Shown here: positions 15,689-23,118 of the stretch, one piece after another
Layout: each line of letters begins with the position of its first letter
Numbering within the stretch: the stretch's first letter is position 1
NCBI RefSeq assembly: GCF_011421595.1
Contig: NZ_WTLH01000056.1
Span: forward strand, 1-32,849
Reading direction: 5' to 3'
Origin: Streptomyces sp. YIM 98790
GTDB lineage: Bacteria > Actinomycetota > Actinomycetes > Streptomycetales > Streptomycetaceae
DNA length: 32,849 bases
Position numbers and translations under genes: made by a program
The notes under the pieces: model-generated
The model's input: the letters and a program-made list of their open reading frames with translations, nothing else
The model's database searches: none
Told to the model about the DNA's origin: nothing

Positions 15689-18600
15689 TCACTTCTTCTT
15701 CGGCTTGGTGACGCGCAGCACCAGGCTGGTCTGCGAGGGGCTGTGGCTGCCGTCCCCGAGGTAGCGCACGACGAGGGTGTGCTTGCCCGGGGACAGTCCG
15801 GTGGTGTCGAGGGACACCGTCGCGGTCCCGTCGGTGAGTGTCCCGGAGGCGACGGGCTCGCCGGATGCGAGGACCCGCACCTCCCCGGTGGGCGGTGCGC
15901 CGTCGGCGGTGCTGCCGACCCGCACGGTCAGCGGCACCTCGGCGCCCTGTTCCGCCTTCGGCTTCGCCGGGGAGACCGTGGTCGTGGTCGGGGCCGGCTG
16001 CGCCTGCCGGGCGGGCACCACGACGGTGCCGGGCTGCTCGGTGTTGCCGAGCCGGTCGACGGCGCGGAACTGCACCGCCGTCTCGGCGTCGCCGACGACG
16101 ACCGGCTCGGTGTACGTCCGCCAGTCGCCGGCCTCCCCGGTCCGGGTCTCGATCCTCCCGACGCCGACGCCGGAGTCGGCGGCGCGGACCTCCACGGTGC
16201 GCGCGTCGGTGTCGACGGTGGCGTTGGACACCGGGGCGGCGCTGTCGATTCCGAAGGTCACCGGCCGGATGTCGCCGGTGTTGCCCGCCGCGTCCACGGC
16301 GCGGACCTCCACGGTGTGCGGGCCGTTGCCGCTGACCTCGACGGACGCGCCGGCGGGCGCCCTGGACACCCAGTCGCCGTCGTCCACCCGGAATTCGATC
16401 CGGTCCAGCCGCCGGTCGTCGGAGGCGTTCGCCGACACGGTCACCGGGTCGGCGTACCAGCCCTCGACCGCCGTTCCCTCCACGGTCACGTCGTCGACCA
16501 CCGGTGCGGTGCCGTCGGCGGTGTGCATCCGCAGGAAGGTGATCGAGTGCGGGGGGAAGTCGTAGCCGAACGAGTTCGACAGGCCGTCGATCTCCCGGGT
16601 GACGGGCACGACCCTGGTGGGATTGGCCTTGGTGTTGGTGTCGGTGAGCGCCGCGGCGGTCATCTGGGTGACCTCGCCGGACGGCTCCACGGCCACGTCC
16701 GAGACCTCGACCTGGGTGCGGACGGTCTCGGCGGAGGTGTTGACCACCTTGGCGACGATGTCCCCGGACGCCTTGTCCCGGGTCACGACCTGGAACAGCT
16801 TCTCGTCCGCGCCGGATTCGTAGGTCATCTGCAGCTCGTCGTCGAGGTACAGGGAGATGGTGTTCCCGGAGACGACGATCTTCACCTTGTTGGTGACGCC
16901 CGTCTCCACGCCGGTGCCCTCGACGGCCTTCACCTCGACGGCGGAGCCGCCCCGGGCGTGCTGCAGCACCGAGCGGGTGTTGTTCCAGCCGCCGATGTTC
17001 CACCAGTAGTAGTCGTTGCCGCCCTGGGCGCCGAATCCGATGAGGAAGCCCTCGCTGCCGGAGATCTTCCGGGCGTCCAGTTCGAGGGTGTAGTTGGTCC
17101 AGTCCTTGCCGTAGGCGTCGGTGATGAGGGAACGGGCGTCGGTGGTCGTGGCCGAGGACTGCACGTACTCGCCGTCGCTGACGGCCCAGGAGCCCGCCAC
17201 GGGGTTCCACTGGCCGGCGTCGGCGAAGTCGTCGGAGAACAGTGTCTCCCCGGTGGCGTTGGAGGTGACCCGCACGTTGTCGTACGCCGCCGCCGTGTTC
17301 CAGGTGGACAGGAAGATCCCGCCCTCCACGACGCCCTGGTTGACGGTGCCGTCGAAGGTGCTCGGCACGACCTCGTCACCGACGTTGTTGCCGAACAGCT
17401 TCTGCACCTCCCAGTTCGGGGAGGACCAGGATTCGTCGTTGTCGAACCAGATGGCGTCCGGACTCCACTGCACATACGACTCGTTGGCCAGCAGCGGCGC
17501 GTAGGAGGCGAGCCGGACGACATCGGCGTTGCGCTGCAGGCCGGTCATGTACGCGGCTTCCACCAGGGCGTTGTAGAAGGTGTTGCCGCGGGAGGCGTAC
17601 TCGCCCAGGAAGACCTTGGGGCCGTTGCGGTCGTAGCTGTCGTAGCGGTGGTTGTTGAGCAGGAACCACTCGGGGTCGTTGTAGTAGTGCTCGTCGACCA
17701 TGTCGACGTTCTGGCGGCGGTTGTAGTCCCACAGGGCGTCGAACCGGGCGCCGGCGTCGTCGGGGCCGGAGTTGGAGATGATCGTGATGTCCGGGTACTT
17801 CGCCTCGATGGCGTCGCGGAAGGCCGGGAAGTTGGCCTCGAAGGTGGTGGTGTTCTCCTCGTTGCCCAGGCCGATCATCTCCAGCCCGAACGGCTCCGGG
17901 TGGCCGAGCTCGGCCCGCTTGGCGCCCCACTCGGTGGTGATGTCGCCGTTGGCGAACTCGATGAGGTCGAGGGTGTCGTCCACCCACCGGTCGATCATCT
18001 CGGGGTCGGTCATCTCGGGGATGGTGGAGCCGCAGCCGTTGGCGCCCACCGAGACCACGGGCAGCGGTTCGGCGCCGAGGTCCTCGGCGAACAGGAAGTA
18101 CTCCAGGTAGCCGATGCCGTAGGACTGGTTGTAGCCCCAGAAGTTCCAGTTGGTGGGGCGCTCCTCGACCGGGCCGATGGTTTCCTTCCACTGGTAGGTG
18201 CGCCGCCGGTCCTGGTAGCCGCTCTCCTCGTAGGTGCGGAAGGTGCCGACGTTGGTGACGCAGCCGCCGGGGAAGCGCAGGAACGTCGGCTGCGCCTCGG
18301 CGATCTTCTCGGCAAGGTCCTTGCGCAGGACGGACAGGCCGTTCACCGGGCCGACCCAGCGGTCCCGCGGCATCAGCGAGATCATGTCGAGGCCGACCAC
18401 GGAGGCCGCGCCCGAGGTGACGACGAGCCGGGCGGCGTCGGTGGTGGCGCCGGCGGTGAGCGTCACCTCGTACTTGTTCCAGGTGTCGGAGCCGTCGACG
18501 GCCACGGAGGCGTCGGCGTAGGTGACGGTGCCGTCGGCGTTCTCCAGCCGGACGGCGAGCTCCTGGGCGGTCGAGGTGCGCGCCCACAGCGAGGCCTCGT

Positions 18601-20053
18601 ACCCGGCGCCCGCCTTGAGGGCGAAGCCGTTGTTGTAGCCGAGGTTGCGCAGGCCGTCGCCGGGTCCGTCGGCGACCAGGCGGAAGTGGTTGCGGTTCCT
18701 CTCGTTCAGCCGGGTGTCGTCGTCGACGACGAGCGCCTCGGGGGCCTCGCCGCCGCCGTTGACGACCTGCCAGCCGGTCATGCCGGTGAAGGAGCCGTTG
18801 TCGGAGGAGTTGAACTCGAACGACCGGTTGCGCACCAGCTCGGCGTAGAGGCCGCCGTCGGCCGCGTAGTTGATGTCCTCGTAGAAGATGCCGAACATGG
18901 TGTCGCTGATCTGGGCGGCACCGGCGTCGCCGTCGATGGTGAGGGTGGCGCTGGAGGAGCTGACCTGGCTCAGCTTGAAGCGGACCGCGTCGCCCTTGTC
19001 GCCGAAGGCCAGCGGGTCCGAGCCGCCCGCGTAGCCGGTCCCGGCCTCGTCACGCAGGTACAGCTTGCCGCCGCCCGCGTCGGTGAGCCGCACGGCCGAG
19101 GGCGCGTCGCCGGTCTGGCCGAGCGCGAGACGGCCGTCCCGGGCGACGAGCGGGCGGTCGCCGTCGGTGGTGTGCAGGTGGACGGATCCGCCGGGCTGGG
19201 CGGCGGCGGTGAACGCGAGGGTGGACAGCGGCTGGTCGGCGGTGAGGGCGAGTCCGCTTCCGGTCTCGGTCAGGTGGGCGCCCGTGCCGGCCTGCCGCAG
19301 GGCGAAGGAACCGGTGGGCTGGATGTCGCCGCCGGCCGCCGCGGTCACCCGGAAGTCGTCGAAGGCGGCGTCGAGCGTGGTGCCGTCGAGCGCGCCGAGG
19401 GCGTAGATGCCGACCTGGGTGGTCGGAAAGGCGGCGGTCACGGAGGAGGCGTCCACCCATGCCCCGGAGTCGTCCTGGTAGCGGGTGGTGATGACGTTCC
19501 CGGTCCGCTGCAGCTGCAGCGTCTCCCCGGAGGACTCCGGCCGGTCGGTGAACCGCTCGGCGCGGAACACGCCGGCCGTTTCGATGTCGTTCTCGATGGC
19601 GATCCCGGACGGCGCCAGTGAGCCGACGTAGGTCAGGCCGGACCGGACGTAGTTGTCCATGTCCTGCCAGGCGATCAGTCCGGCGCCCTGGTAGGTCCGG
19701 GCCACCTCCGCCCGGACGGTGACCTCGGCGGTGAAGTCTCCGGCCGGGATGTCGACCAGGAACACGTTCCTCGCCGAGTTGACGTCCTGGTACGTGTCAC
19801 CGGTCTGCCCGGTGATCCGCAGTTCCCCGTCACCGAGCGACCAGGCCGAGGGGTCGTCGTTGACGATCTCCCACTCCGCGCCGGGGGCGGTGCCGGAGAA
19901 GTCGTCCGTCCAGGTCTCTCCTTCGACGGCCCCCGCGCCGGGGGCGGTCACCGCGGAGAGCGTCACCGTGAGGCCGAGCACCAGGGTCCCGGCCATGAAG
20001 GCACTCGTCCACCGCCGGCCGGATCTGCCGTCCGGCCGCTGGGCTGTTGTCAT
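15689..20053 (-). CDS. Secreted multidomain GH51 alpha-L-arabinofuranosidase
   Basis: Predicted 1454-residue exported enzyme that removes arabinofuranosyl side groups from arabinan or arabinoxylan. Order: signal peptide (1-42, TVTLSAVTAPGAGA); concanavalin-like domain (about 46-240); beta-trefoil-like domain (245-365); GH51 start (MFGIFYEDINYAADGGLYAE, 386-405); CBM4/9-like insert (about 425-560); catalytic barrel (565-890); a second concanavalin-like insert (about 915-1095); the remaining C-terminal sandwich of GH51 (to 1178); Ig-like domains (1180-1345); and a final group-3-like Ig domain. Catalytic residues: GLGNEE with acid/base Glu732 and VFLGEYAS with nucleophile Glu818; FLRFPGGC (591-598) is also typical. 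ATG 20053 has GGAG 9 nt upstream. It is the first gene of an operon with GH43, under a LacI-type operator. Confidence 0.93.
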   Translation of the reverse strand: MTTAQRPDGRSGRRWTSAFMAGTLVLGLTVTLSAVTAPGAGAVEGETWTDDFSGTAPGAEWEIVNDDPSAWSLGDGELRITGQTGDTYQDVNSARNVFLVDIPAGDFTAEVTVRAEVARTYQGAGLIAWQDMDNYVRSGLTYVGSLAPSGIAIENDIETAGVFRAERFTDRPESSGETLQLQRTGNVITTRYQDDSGAWVDASSVTAAFPTTQVGIYALGALDGTTLDAAFDDFRVTAAAGGDIQPTGSFALRQAGTGAHLTETGSGLALTADQPLSTLAFTAAAQPGGSVHLHTTDGDRPLVARDGRLALGQTGDAPSAVRLTDAGGGKLYLRDEAGTGYAGGSDPLAFGDKGDAVRFKLSQVSSSSATLTIDGDAGAAQISDTMFGIFYEDINYAADGGLYAELVRNRSFEFNSSDNGSFTGMTGWQVVNGGGEAPEALVVDDDTRLNERNRNHFRLVADGPGDGLRNLGYNNGFALKAGAGYEASLWARTSTAQELAVRLENADGTVTYADASVAVDGSDTWNKYEVTLTAGATTDAARLVVTSGAASVVGLDMISLMPRDRWVGPVNGLSVLRKDLAEKIAEAQPTFLRFPGGCVTNVGTFRTYEESGYQDRRRTYQWKETIGPVEERPTNWNFWGYNQSYGIGYLEYFLFAEDLGAEPLPVVSVGANGCGSTIPEMTDPEMIDRWVDDTLDLIEFANGDITTEWGAKRAELGHPEPFGLEMIGLGNEENTTTFEANFPAFRDAIEAKYPDITIISNSGPDDAGARFDALWDYNRRQNVDMVDEHYYNDPEWFLLNNHRYDSYDRNGPKVFLGEYASRGNTFYNALVEAAYMTGLQRNADVVRLASYAPLLANESYVQWSPDAIWFDNDESWSSPNWEVQKLFGNNVGDEVVPSTFDGTVNQGVVEGGIFLSTWNTAAAYDNVRVTSNATGETLFSDDFADAGQWNPVAGSWAVSDGEYVQSSATTTDARSLITDAYGKDWTNYTLELDARKISGSEGFLIGFGAQGGNDYYWWNIGGWNNTRSVLQHARGGSAVEVKAVEGTGVETGVTNKVKIVVSGNTISLYLDDELQMTYESGADEKLFQVVTRDKASGDIVAKVVNTSAETVRTQVEVSDVAVEPSGEVTQMTAAALTDTNTKANPTRVVPVTREIDGLSNSFGYDFPPHSITFLRMHTADGTAPVVDDVTVEGTAVEGWYADPVTVSANASDDRRLDRIEFRVDDGDWVSRAPAGASVEVSGNGPHTVEVRAVDAAGNTGDIRPVTFGIDSAAPVSNATVDTDARTVEVRAADSGVGVGRIETRTGEAGDWRTYTEPVVVGDAETAVQFRAVDRLGNTEQPGTVVVPARQAQPAPTTTTVSPAKPKAEQGAEVPLTVRVGSTADGAPPTGEVRVLASGEPVASGTLTDGTATVSLDTTGLSPGKHTLVVRYLGDGSHSPSQTSLVLRVTKPKKK

Positions 20054-20110
20054 GAGGCGTGCTCCACTCTGAGTTCAACCGCCAGGGAAATGCCCGCTTG
20101 ATAACCCGGA

Positions 20111-20139
20111 AGTGTGAGCGTTAACACTTATGCCGTCAA
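20111..20139 (-). promoter_or_regulatory. Promoter and LacI-type operator of the GH51-GH43 operon
   Basis: On the minus strand TTGACG (20139-20134) is a -35 box. The spacer and presumed -10 region are occupied by AGTGTTAACGCTCACACT (20128-20111), an imperfect palindrome with 7 of 9 pairs matching and a CG centre, typical of LacI-family operators. Binding would block RNA polymerase directly. The half-site differs from the CGAA class near LacI 1 and LacI 2, so another regulator is expected. Confidence 0.6.
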
Positions 20140-20323
20140 GACACCGTGCAACCCCGGACCGCGGCGGCACCGGCCGCGGCGCCCGCCCCGACACCGCGTT
20201 TTCGCAGGCAACCCCGGATGCAGAGACCCTCGATCGGACGTACGGACCGATCCGGGACGCCCGCGGGAGCCGGACCGGCAATGCCGTGCGGCCGACCGGA
20301 GGGCGTCGGCCGACGCGCTTCTG

Positions 20324-20335
20324 GTGAGCGTTCAC
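20324..20335. promoter_or_regulatory. Second GTGAGCG-type operator upstream of GH51
   Basis: GTGAGCGTTCAC has 5 of 6 pairs complementary around a CG centre and shares GTGAGCGTT with the operator at 20111-20128. It lies upstream of the GH51 promoter and after the esterase gene, fitting an auxiliary operator. Confidence 0.5.
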
Positions 20336-20388
20336 AATCCATGGCGGCCGAGCCCGGGGACCGGGGGCGGAAGCGGTGCCGCACAGCG

Positions 20389-20418
20389 GTGCGCCGCCCC
20401 GCAGGCGGGGCGGCGCAC
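20389..20418 (-). terminator. Terminator hairpin after the esterase gene
   Basis: GTGCGCCGCCCCG (20389-20401) pairs perfectly with CGGGGCGGCGCAC (20406-20418) around a 4-nt loop, starting 16 nt beyond the esterase stop on the minus strand. It insulates the esterase from the arabinan operon promoter. Confidence 0.8.
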
Positions 20419-20434
20419 GGCGGTCACCGCGGCG

Positions 20435-21685
20435 TCACCAGTTCTTGTGCCGGACCTCGCCGAGGCTGCAGAAGGTGCAGCCGGGGCTCAGGAAGTCCTC
20501 CGCACGGCGGAATTCCTCGTCGGCCAGGTGCCATCGCAGCCAGGCGGTGATGATGTGCCGGCCGTTGCGGGTGGCGTAGATGTGGTCGGTGTTGTCGAGA
20601 ATGCCGAACCAGACCGGGACGTCGGTGCCGGTGTAGTCACGCTCCATGTTGGAGGTGGCGAAGTCCTCGTCACCACCGATGTAGAGGGCCGGGTTGCGGA
20701 GACTGTCCGGGCCGTTGCCGTCGAAGGAACCGCCCGCCACGTGGATCGTGGTCTCCAGGCGCGGCTCGTCGGCCACGTCGAACGTCCCGATCGATCCGCG
20801 GGAGTGGCCGCCGAAGGCCACCTCGGACGTGTCGAGGTCCTGGTACAGCGGGCTGCCCGGCCTGGCGTTCTGCTCCTCGAGCCAGTCGAGGGCGGCGACC
20901 ATGTAGCCGCCGCGGCTGGAGGAGACCTCGCTGTAGACGACGAAGCCGTGCGAGGCCCACAGGCGCAGCATGTCCTCGTAGTCGGCCGGGGCGGAGCCCG
21001 CGCCCGGCCCCCAGACGAAGACGGGGTGGTCGACGCCGTTCCGCCCGGCGTCGGACGGGTACACCAGCCACCCGTCGTTGCCGGGGCCGGCGGAGGTGTC
21101 GATGGTCACCGCGTACGGCCCGGGCGCGGTGACGTCGTCCACCGGGGGCAGCGACCCGGCCGGCGGGTCGGTCGGGTCCCCGCCGCTCCCGGCCTCGACG
21201 AGCACGTCGTCGACGGTCAGCGTCTCCAGCGGGCTGCCGGCGTCCAGCGAGAACCGCAGCCGCAGGCTGCCGCCGTCGGCCGAGGCCGGCAGGCGGAACG
21301 ACACCGCACCGGTGGCGGTGCGCGCCGACTCCAGCGTGGTGAACGAGCCGCCGTCGACCGAGTACCCCACGGTGAAGGTCTCGCCGAGGTCCAGCCCGGA
21401 CGCCGCCCGGGTGTAGGACACCGTCAGACCGCTGTACCCGGTCAGGTCGATGGGCGCGGACGTCATGGACGGGTCGGAGAACAGCGAGCCGCTCAGCCGG
21501 GCCCCGTACGTGCCGGTCCGGACGGAACCGGAGGCGGTGAAGGTGCCCAGTCCGTCGGAGAAGTCCTCACTGTAGACGGGCGTGGCGGCGGAGGCCGGGG
21601 CCGTGACAACGCCCGCGGCGCCCACGGCGACGAGGCCGGCGGCCACGGCGCCGAACGCTCGCAGGCGCCCGCTGATACGAGTCAT
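20435..21685 (-). CDS. Secreted alpha/beta-hydrolase (esterase/lipase) with N-terminal beta-domain
   Basis: Predicted 416-residue exported serine esterase. Signal peptide (1-34, VVTAPASAAT); a beta-sandwich, carbohydrate-binding-like domain (about 36-166, starting VYSEDFSDGLGTFT); a Gly/Pro linker (167-184); and an alpha/beta-hydrolase domain similar to chlorophyllase/polyester-hydrolase-like enzymes (about 185-400). The nucleophile elbow is GGHSRGS (Ser295). The likely acid is an Asp in GGDEDFA (337-343) and the likely base is His368 in NTDHIYA. Cys403 and Cys406 near the C-terminus could form a disulfide. ATG 21685 has GGAAGGG upstream. Beside arabinan hydrolases it may remove acetyl or feruloyl esters from hemicellulose; a polyester, wax or lipid substrate is equally possible. 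Confidence 0.85.
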   Translation of the reverse strand: MTRISGRLRAFGAVAAGLVAVGAAGVVTAPASAATPVYSEDFSDGLGTFTASGSVRTGTYGARLSGSLFSDPSMTSAPIDLTGYSGLTVSYTRAASGLDLGETFTVGYSVDGGSFTTLESARTATGAVSFRLPASADGGSLRLRFSLDAGSPLETLTVDDVLVEAGSGGDPTDPPAGSLPPVDDVTAPGPYAVTIDTSAGPGNDGWLVYPSDAGRNGVDHPVFVWGPGAGSAPADYEDMLRLWASHGFVVYSEVSSSRGGYMVAALDWLEEQNARPGSPLYQDLDTSEVAFGGHSRGSIGTFDVADEPRLETTIHVAGGSFDGNGPDSLRNPALYIGGDEDFATSNMERDYTGTDVPVWFGILDNTDHIYATRNGRHIITAWLRWHLADEEFRRAEDFLSPGCTFCSLGEVRHKNW

Positions 21686-22016
21686 GTCTGCATTCCCTTC
21701 CGGCCGCGCCGGTGGACAGCGTCGGCGCGCCCTTGTGTCGGCTGCGCGAGGTGTGCCTGCGCCCGATCACCGGGGGCGTCCCGGAGTCGGCCACTGCCGA
21801 TTCAATCCGGACTTTCGCATGTGGGAATCAGGTGAATCACCGGTCCCGTCGCTGCCCTTCGGCAGGGCGGCGGGCACCGGCGGCCTCCCGGCCGCGGGGC
21901 CGCGGGGCCGTGGAGCCGCGGGGCCGTGGAGCCGCTGAGCGGCCGTCCGCCCGCTCCGGCCGTTCCCTGCCGGGGGACGTTCGCCGCGGCCGCCGAGGGC
22001 CGGGCAGACGCGGGCG
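21686..22016. other. Intergenic region between esterase and lectin genes
   Basis: These 331 bases contain no convincing gene. Near the esterase, around 21800-21842, is an AT-richer part with two GATTC motifs 4 nt apart on the minus strand, a possible promoter or regulator site that I cannot assign. At 21891-21938 is an 8-bp tandem repeat. The stretch 21939-22016 follows the lectin gene and has several weak GC hairpins, such as CGGCCG repeats, that may end its transcription. Confidence 0.4.
21891..21938. repeat. Imperfect 8-bp tandem repeat, six units
   Basis: Six 8-bp units read GCCGCGGG twice, GCCGTGGA, GCCGCGGG, GCCGTGGA and GCCGCTGA. The second and third units together recur as the fourth and fifth. 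It lies outside genes and is probably a slippage-prone minisatellite. Confidence 0.65.
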
Positions 22017-23084
22017 TCAGCGGCGTTCCCACTTCTGCGCGGCGTTGCCGGAGCAGTGCGCGATCTGGAGATGGTTGCCGTTGGCCGTGTCGGCGTTGGC
22101 GATGTCCAGGCACTTGTCCGCGGCGTAGTTGACGACGTCCCAGGCCAGGGAGTAGCGCCACTGGAAGCGGTTGTCGGTGGTGCTGCAGTCCCACATGATC
22201 ACCGCGGCGCCGTCGCCGACCGATCCCTCCGCGGTGGTCAGGCAGCGGGTGCCGCTGCGGAGGGTGCCGTCCGCGGCGAAGGTCCAGCGCTGGGCGGAGC
22301 CGCCGTTGCAGTCGGTGATCACGACCCCGGCGCCGTTGGAGCCGCTGCGGGGCTGGGCGCATTTGCCCATGGCGATGAGCTGGACGTCCGTCACAGGCGT
22401 GAACGTCTCGCGCGGTGTCCCGCCCGTCGGAGTGCCGGAGGAGGACGATCCCCCGGAAGAACCGCCGGAAGAGGAGGAACCAACGGAGGACCCGCCGGAA
22501 GAGGAGGAACCGCCGGAGGACGTGGACGGGGAGGAGGCCGCGGAGCCGGAGTCGTCCGAGCTCCCGCCGGAGGAGGACGACGAGGAGGACGAGGAAGAGG
22601 AGGACGAGGAGGAAGAGGAGGACGAGGAGGAGCCGGTCTCCCCGGTTCCGCCCGGCTGGCGGGCCGTCTCCCGCCCCGGGTCCGCCTCCTTGTCGTGCTC
22701 GTCGTCCTCCTGGCGCCCGTCGTCCTGCTTCTCCTGCTCCGCGTCCTGCTCCCTGTCCGGCGGCTCCCCGCCGGCGGGTCCGTCGTCCTCGTCACGGAGG
22801 TCTTCCGGGCTTTCCGCGGCGGCTGTCTCCTCGGCCGCCCCGGCGGCCGAGGGTGCCGGCTCGCCGGCCGCGGCCGGGGCGGCGTCGGCGCCGCGGGACA
22901 GGCCGGGCAGGCTGCCGGCGGCAGTGACGGCCAGGGCGGTGCATGCGGCGGCCGCCGCGGCGGAGCCCAGGGTGCCCCAGACCCGGCGGCCGGGCGCGAG
23001 GCCACGGCGTGGCCGGGCCGGACGGCGGGCGAAGGTCTCGGCGAAGCCGGGTTCGGCGGGTTTGCGGGGAGGCTGGCTGGCCAC
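22017..23084 (-). CDS. Membrane-anchored polyserine protein with ricin-type lectin domain
   Basis: Predicted 355-residue protein. A basic Pro/Arg-rich N-terminus is followed by one hydrophobic segment (about residues 37-60, GSAAAAAACTALAVTAAGSL), which acts as signal anchor or signal peptide. Then come a highly charged Glu/Asp/Gln linker, a run of 21 Ser and Ser/Gly repeats, and a C-terminal ricin B-type beta-trefoil (about 235-355). The lectin shows the QxW motifs AQRWTF, FQWRYS and AQKWER and paired Cys. The flexible linker would hold a carbohydrate-binding head away from the membrane. GTG 23084 has AGAGGA upstream; ATG 23147 would overlap the ATPase gene by 29 nt and has no good ribosome site. 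It lies 34 nt after the beta-helix ATPase gene, so it is probably in one operon with it. Confidence 0.82.
   Translation of the reverse strand: MASQPPRKPAEPGFAETFARRPARPRRGLAPGRRVWGTLGSAAAAAACTALAVTAAGSLPGLSRGADAAPAAAGEPAPSAAGAAEETAAAESPEDLRDEDDGPAGGEPPDREQDAEQEKQDDGRQEDDEHDKEADPGRETARQPGGTGETGSSSSSSSSSSSSSSSSSSSSSGGSSDDSGSAASSPSTSSGGSSSSGGSSVGSSSSGGSSGGSSSSGTPTGGTPRETFTPVTDVQLIAMGKCAQPRSGSNGAGVVITDCNGGSAQRWTFAADGTLRSGTRCLTTAEGSVGDGAAVIMWDCSTTDNRFQWRYSLAWDVVNYAADKCLDIANADTANGNHLQIAHCSGNAAQKWERR
22569..22631 (-). repeat. Polyserine-coding tract (21 Ser codons)
   Basis: Twenty-one consecutive serine codons use only the TCN box, mostly TCC with scattered TCG and TCT, giving a purine-only stretch on most of the plus strand. 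It forms the linker before the lectin domain and may vary in length through slippage. Confidence 0.85.
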
Positions 23085-23118
23085 CGGGGGTCCTCTCGGG
23101 TACGGGCGGGGAGGTGCG

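Larger units (their letters stand above)
20054..20434. other. Regulatory region of the arabinan operon
   Basis: These 381 bases hold no credible gene. They contain the predicted promoter and two LacI-type operators of the GH51-GH43 operon (20111-20139 and 20324-20335) and, at the far end, the terminator of the esterase gene (20389-20418). About 185 bp separate the two operators, a distance that would allow DNA looping. Confidence 0.6.

Noticed and set aside
15684..17210. Upstream extension of the GH43 frame through the GH51 gene
   Set aside because: This part overlaps the GH51 gene in another frame; the signal peptide at ATG 15683 defines the start.
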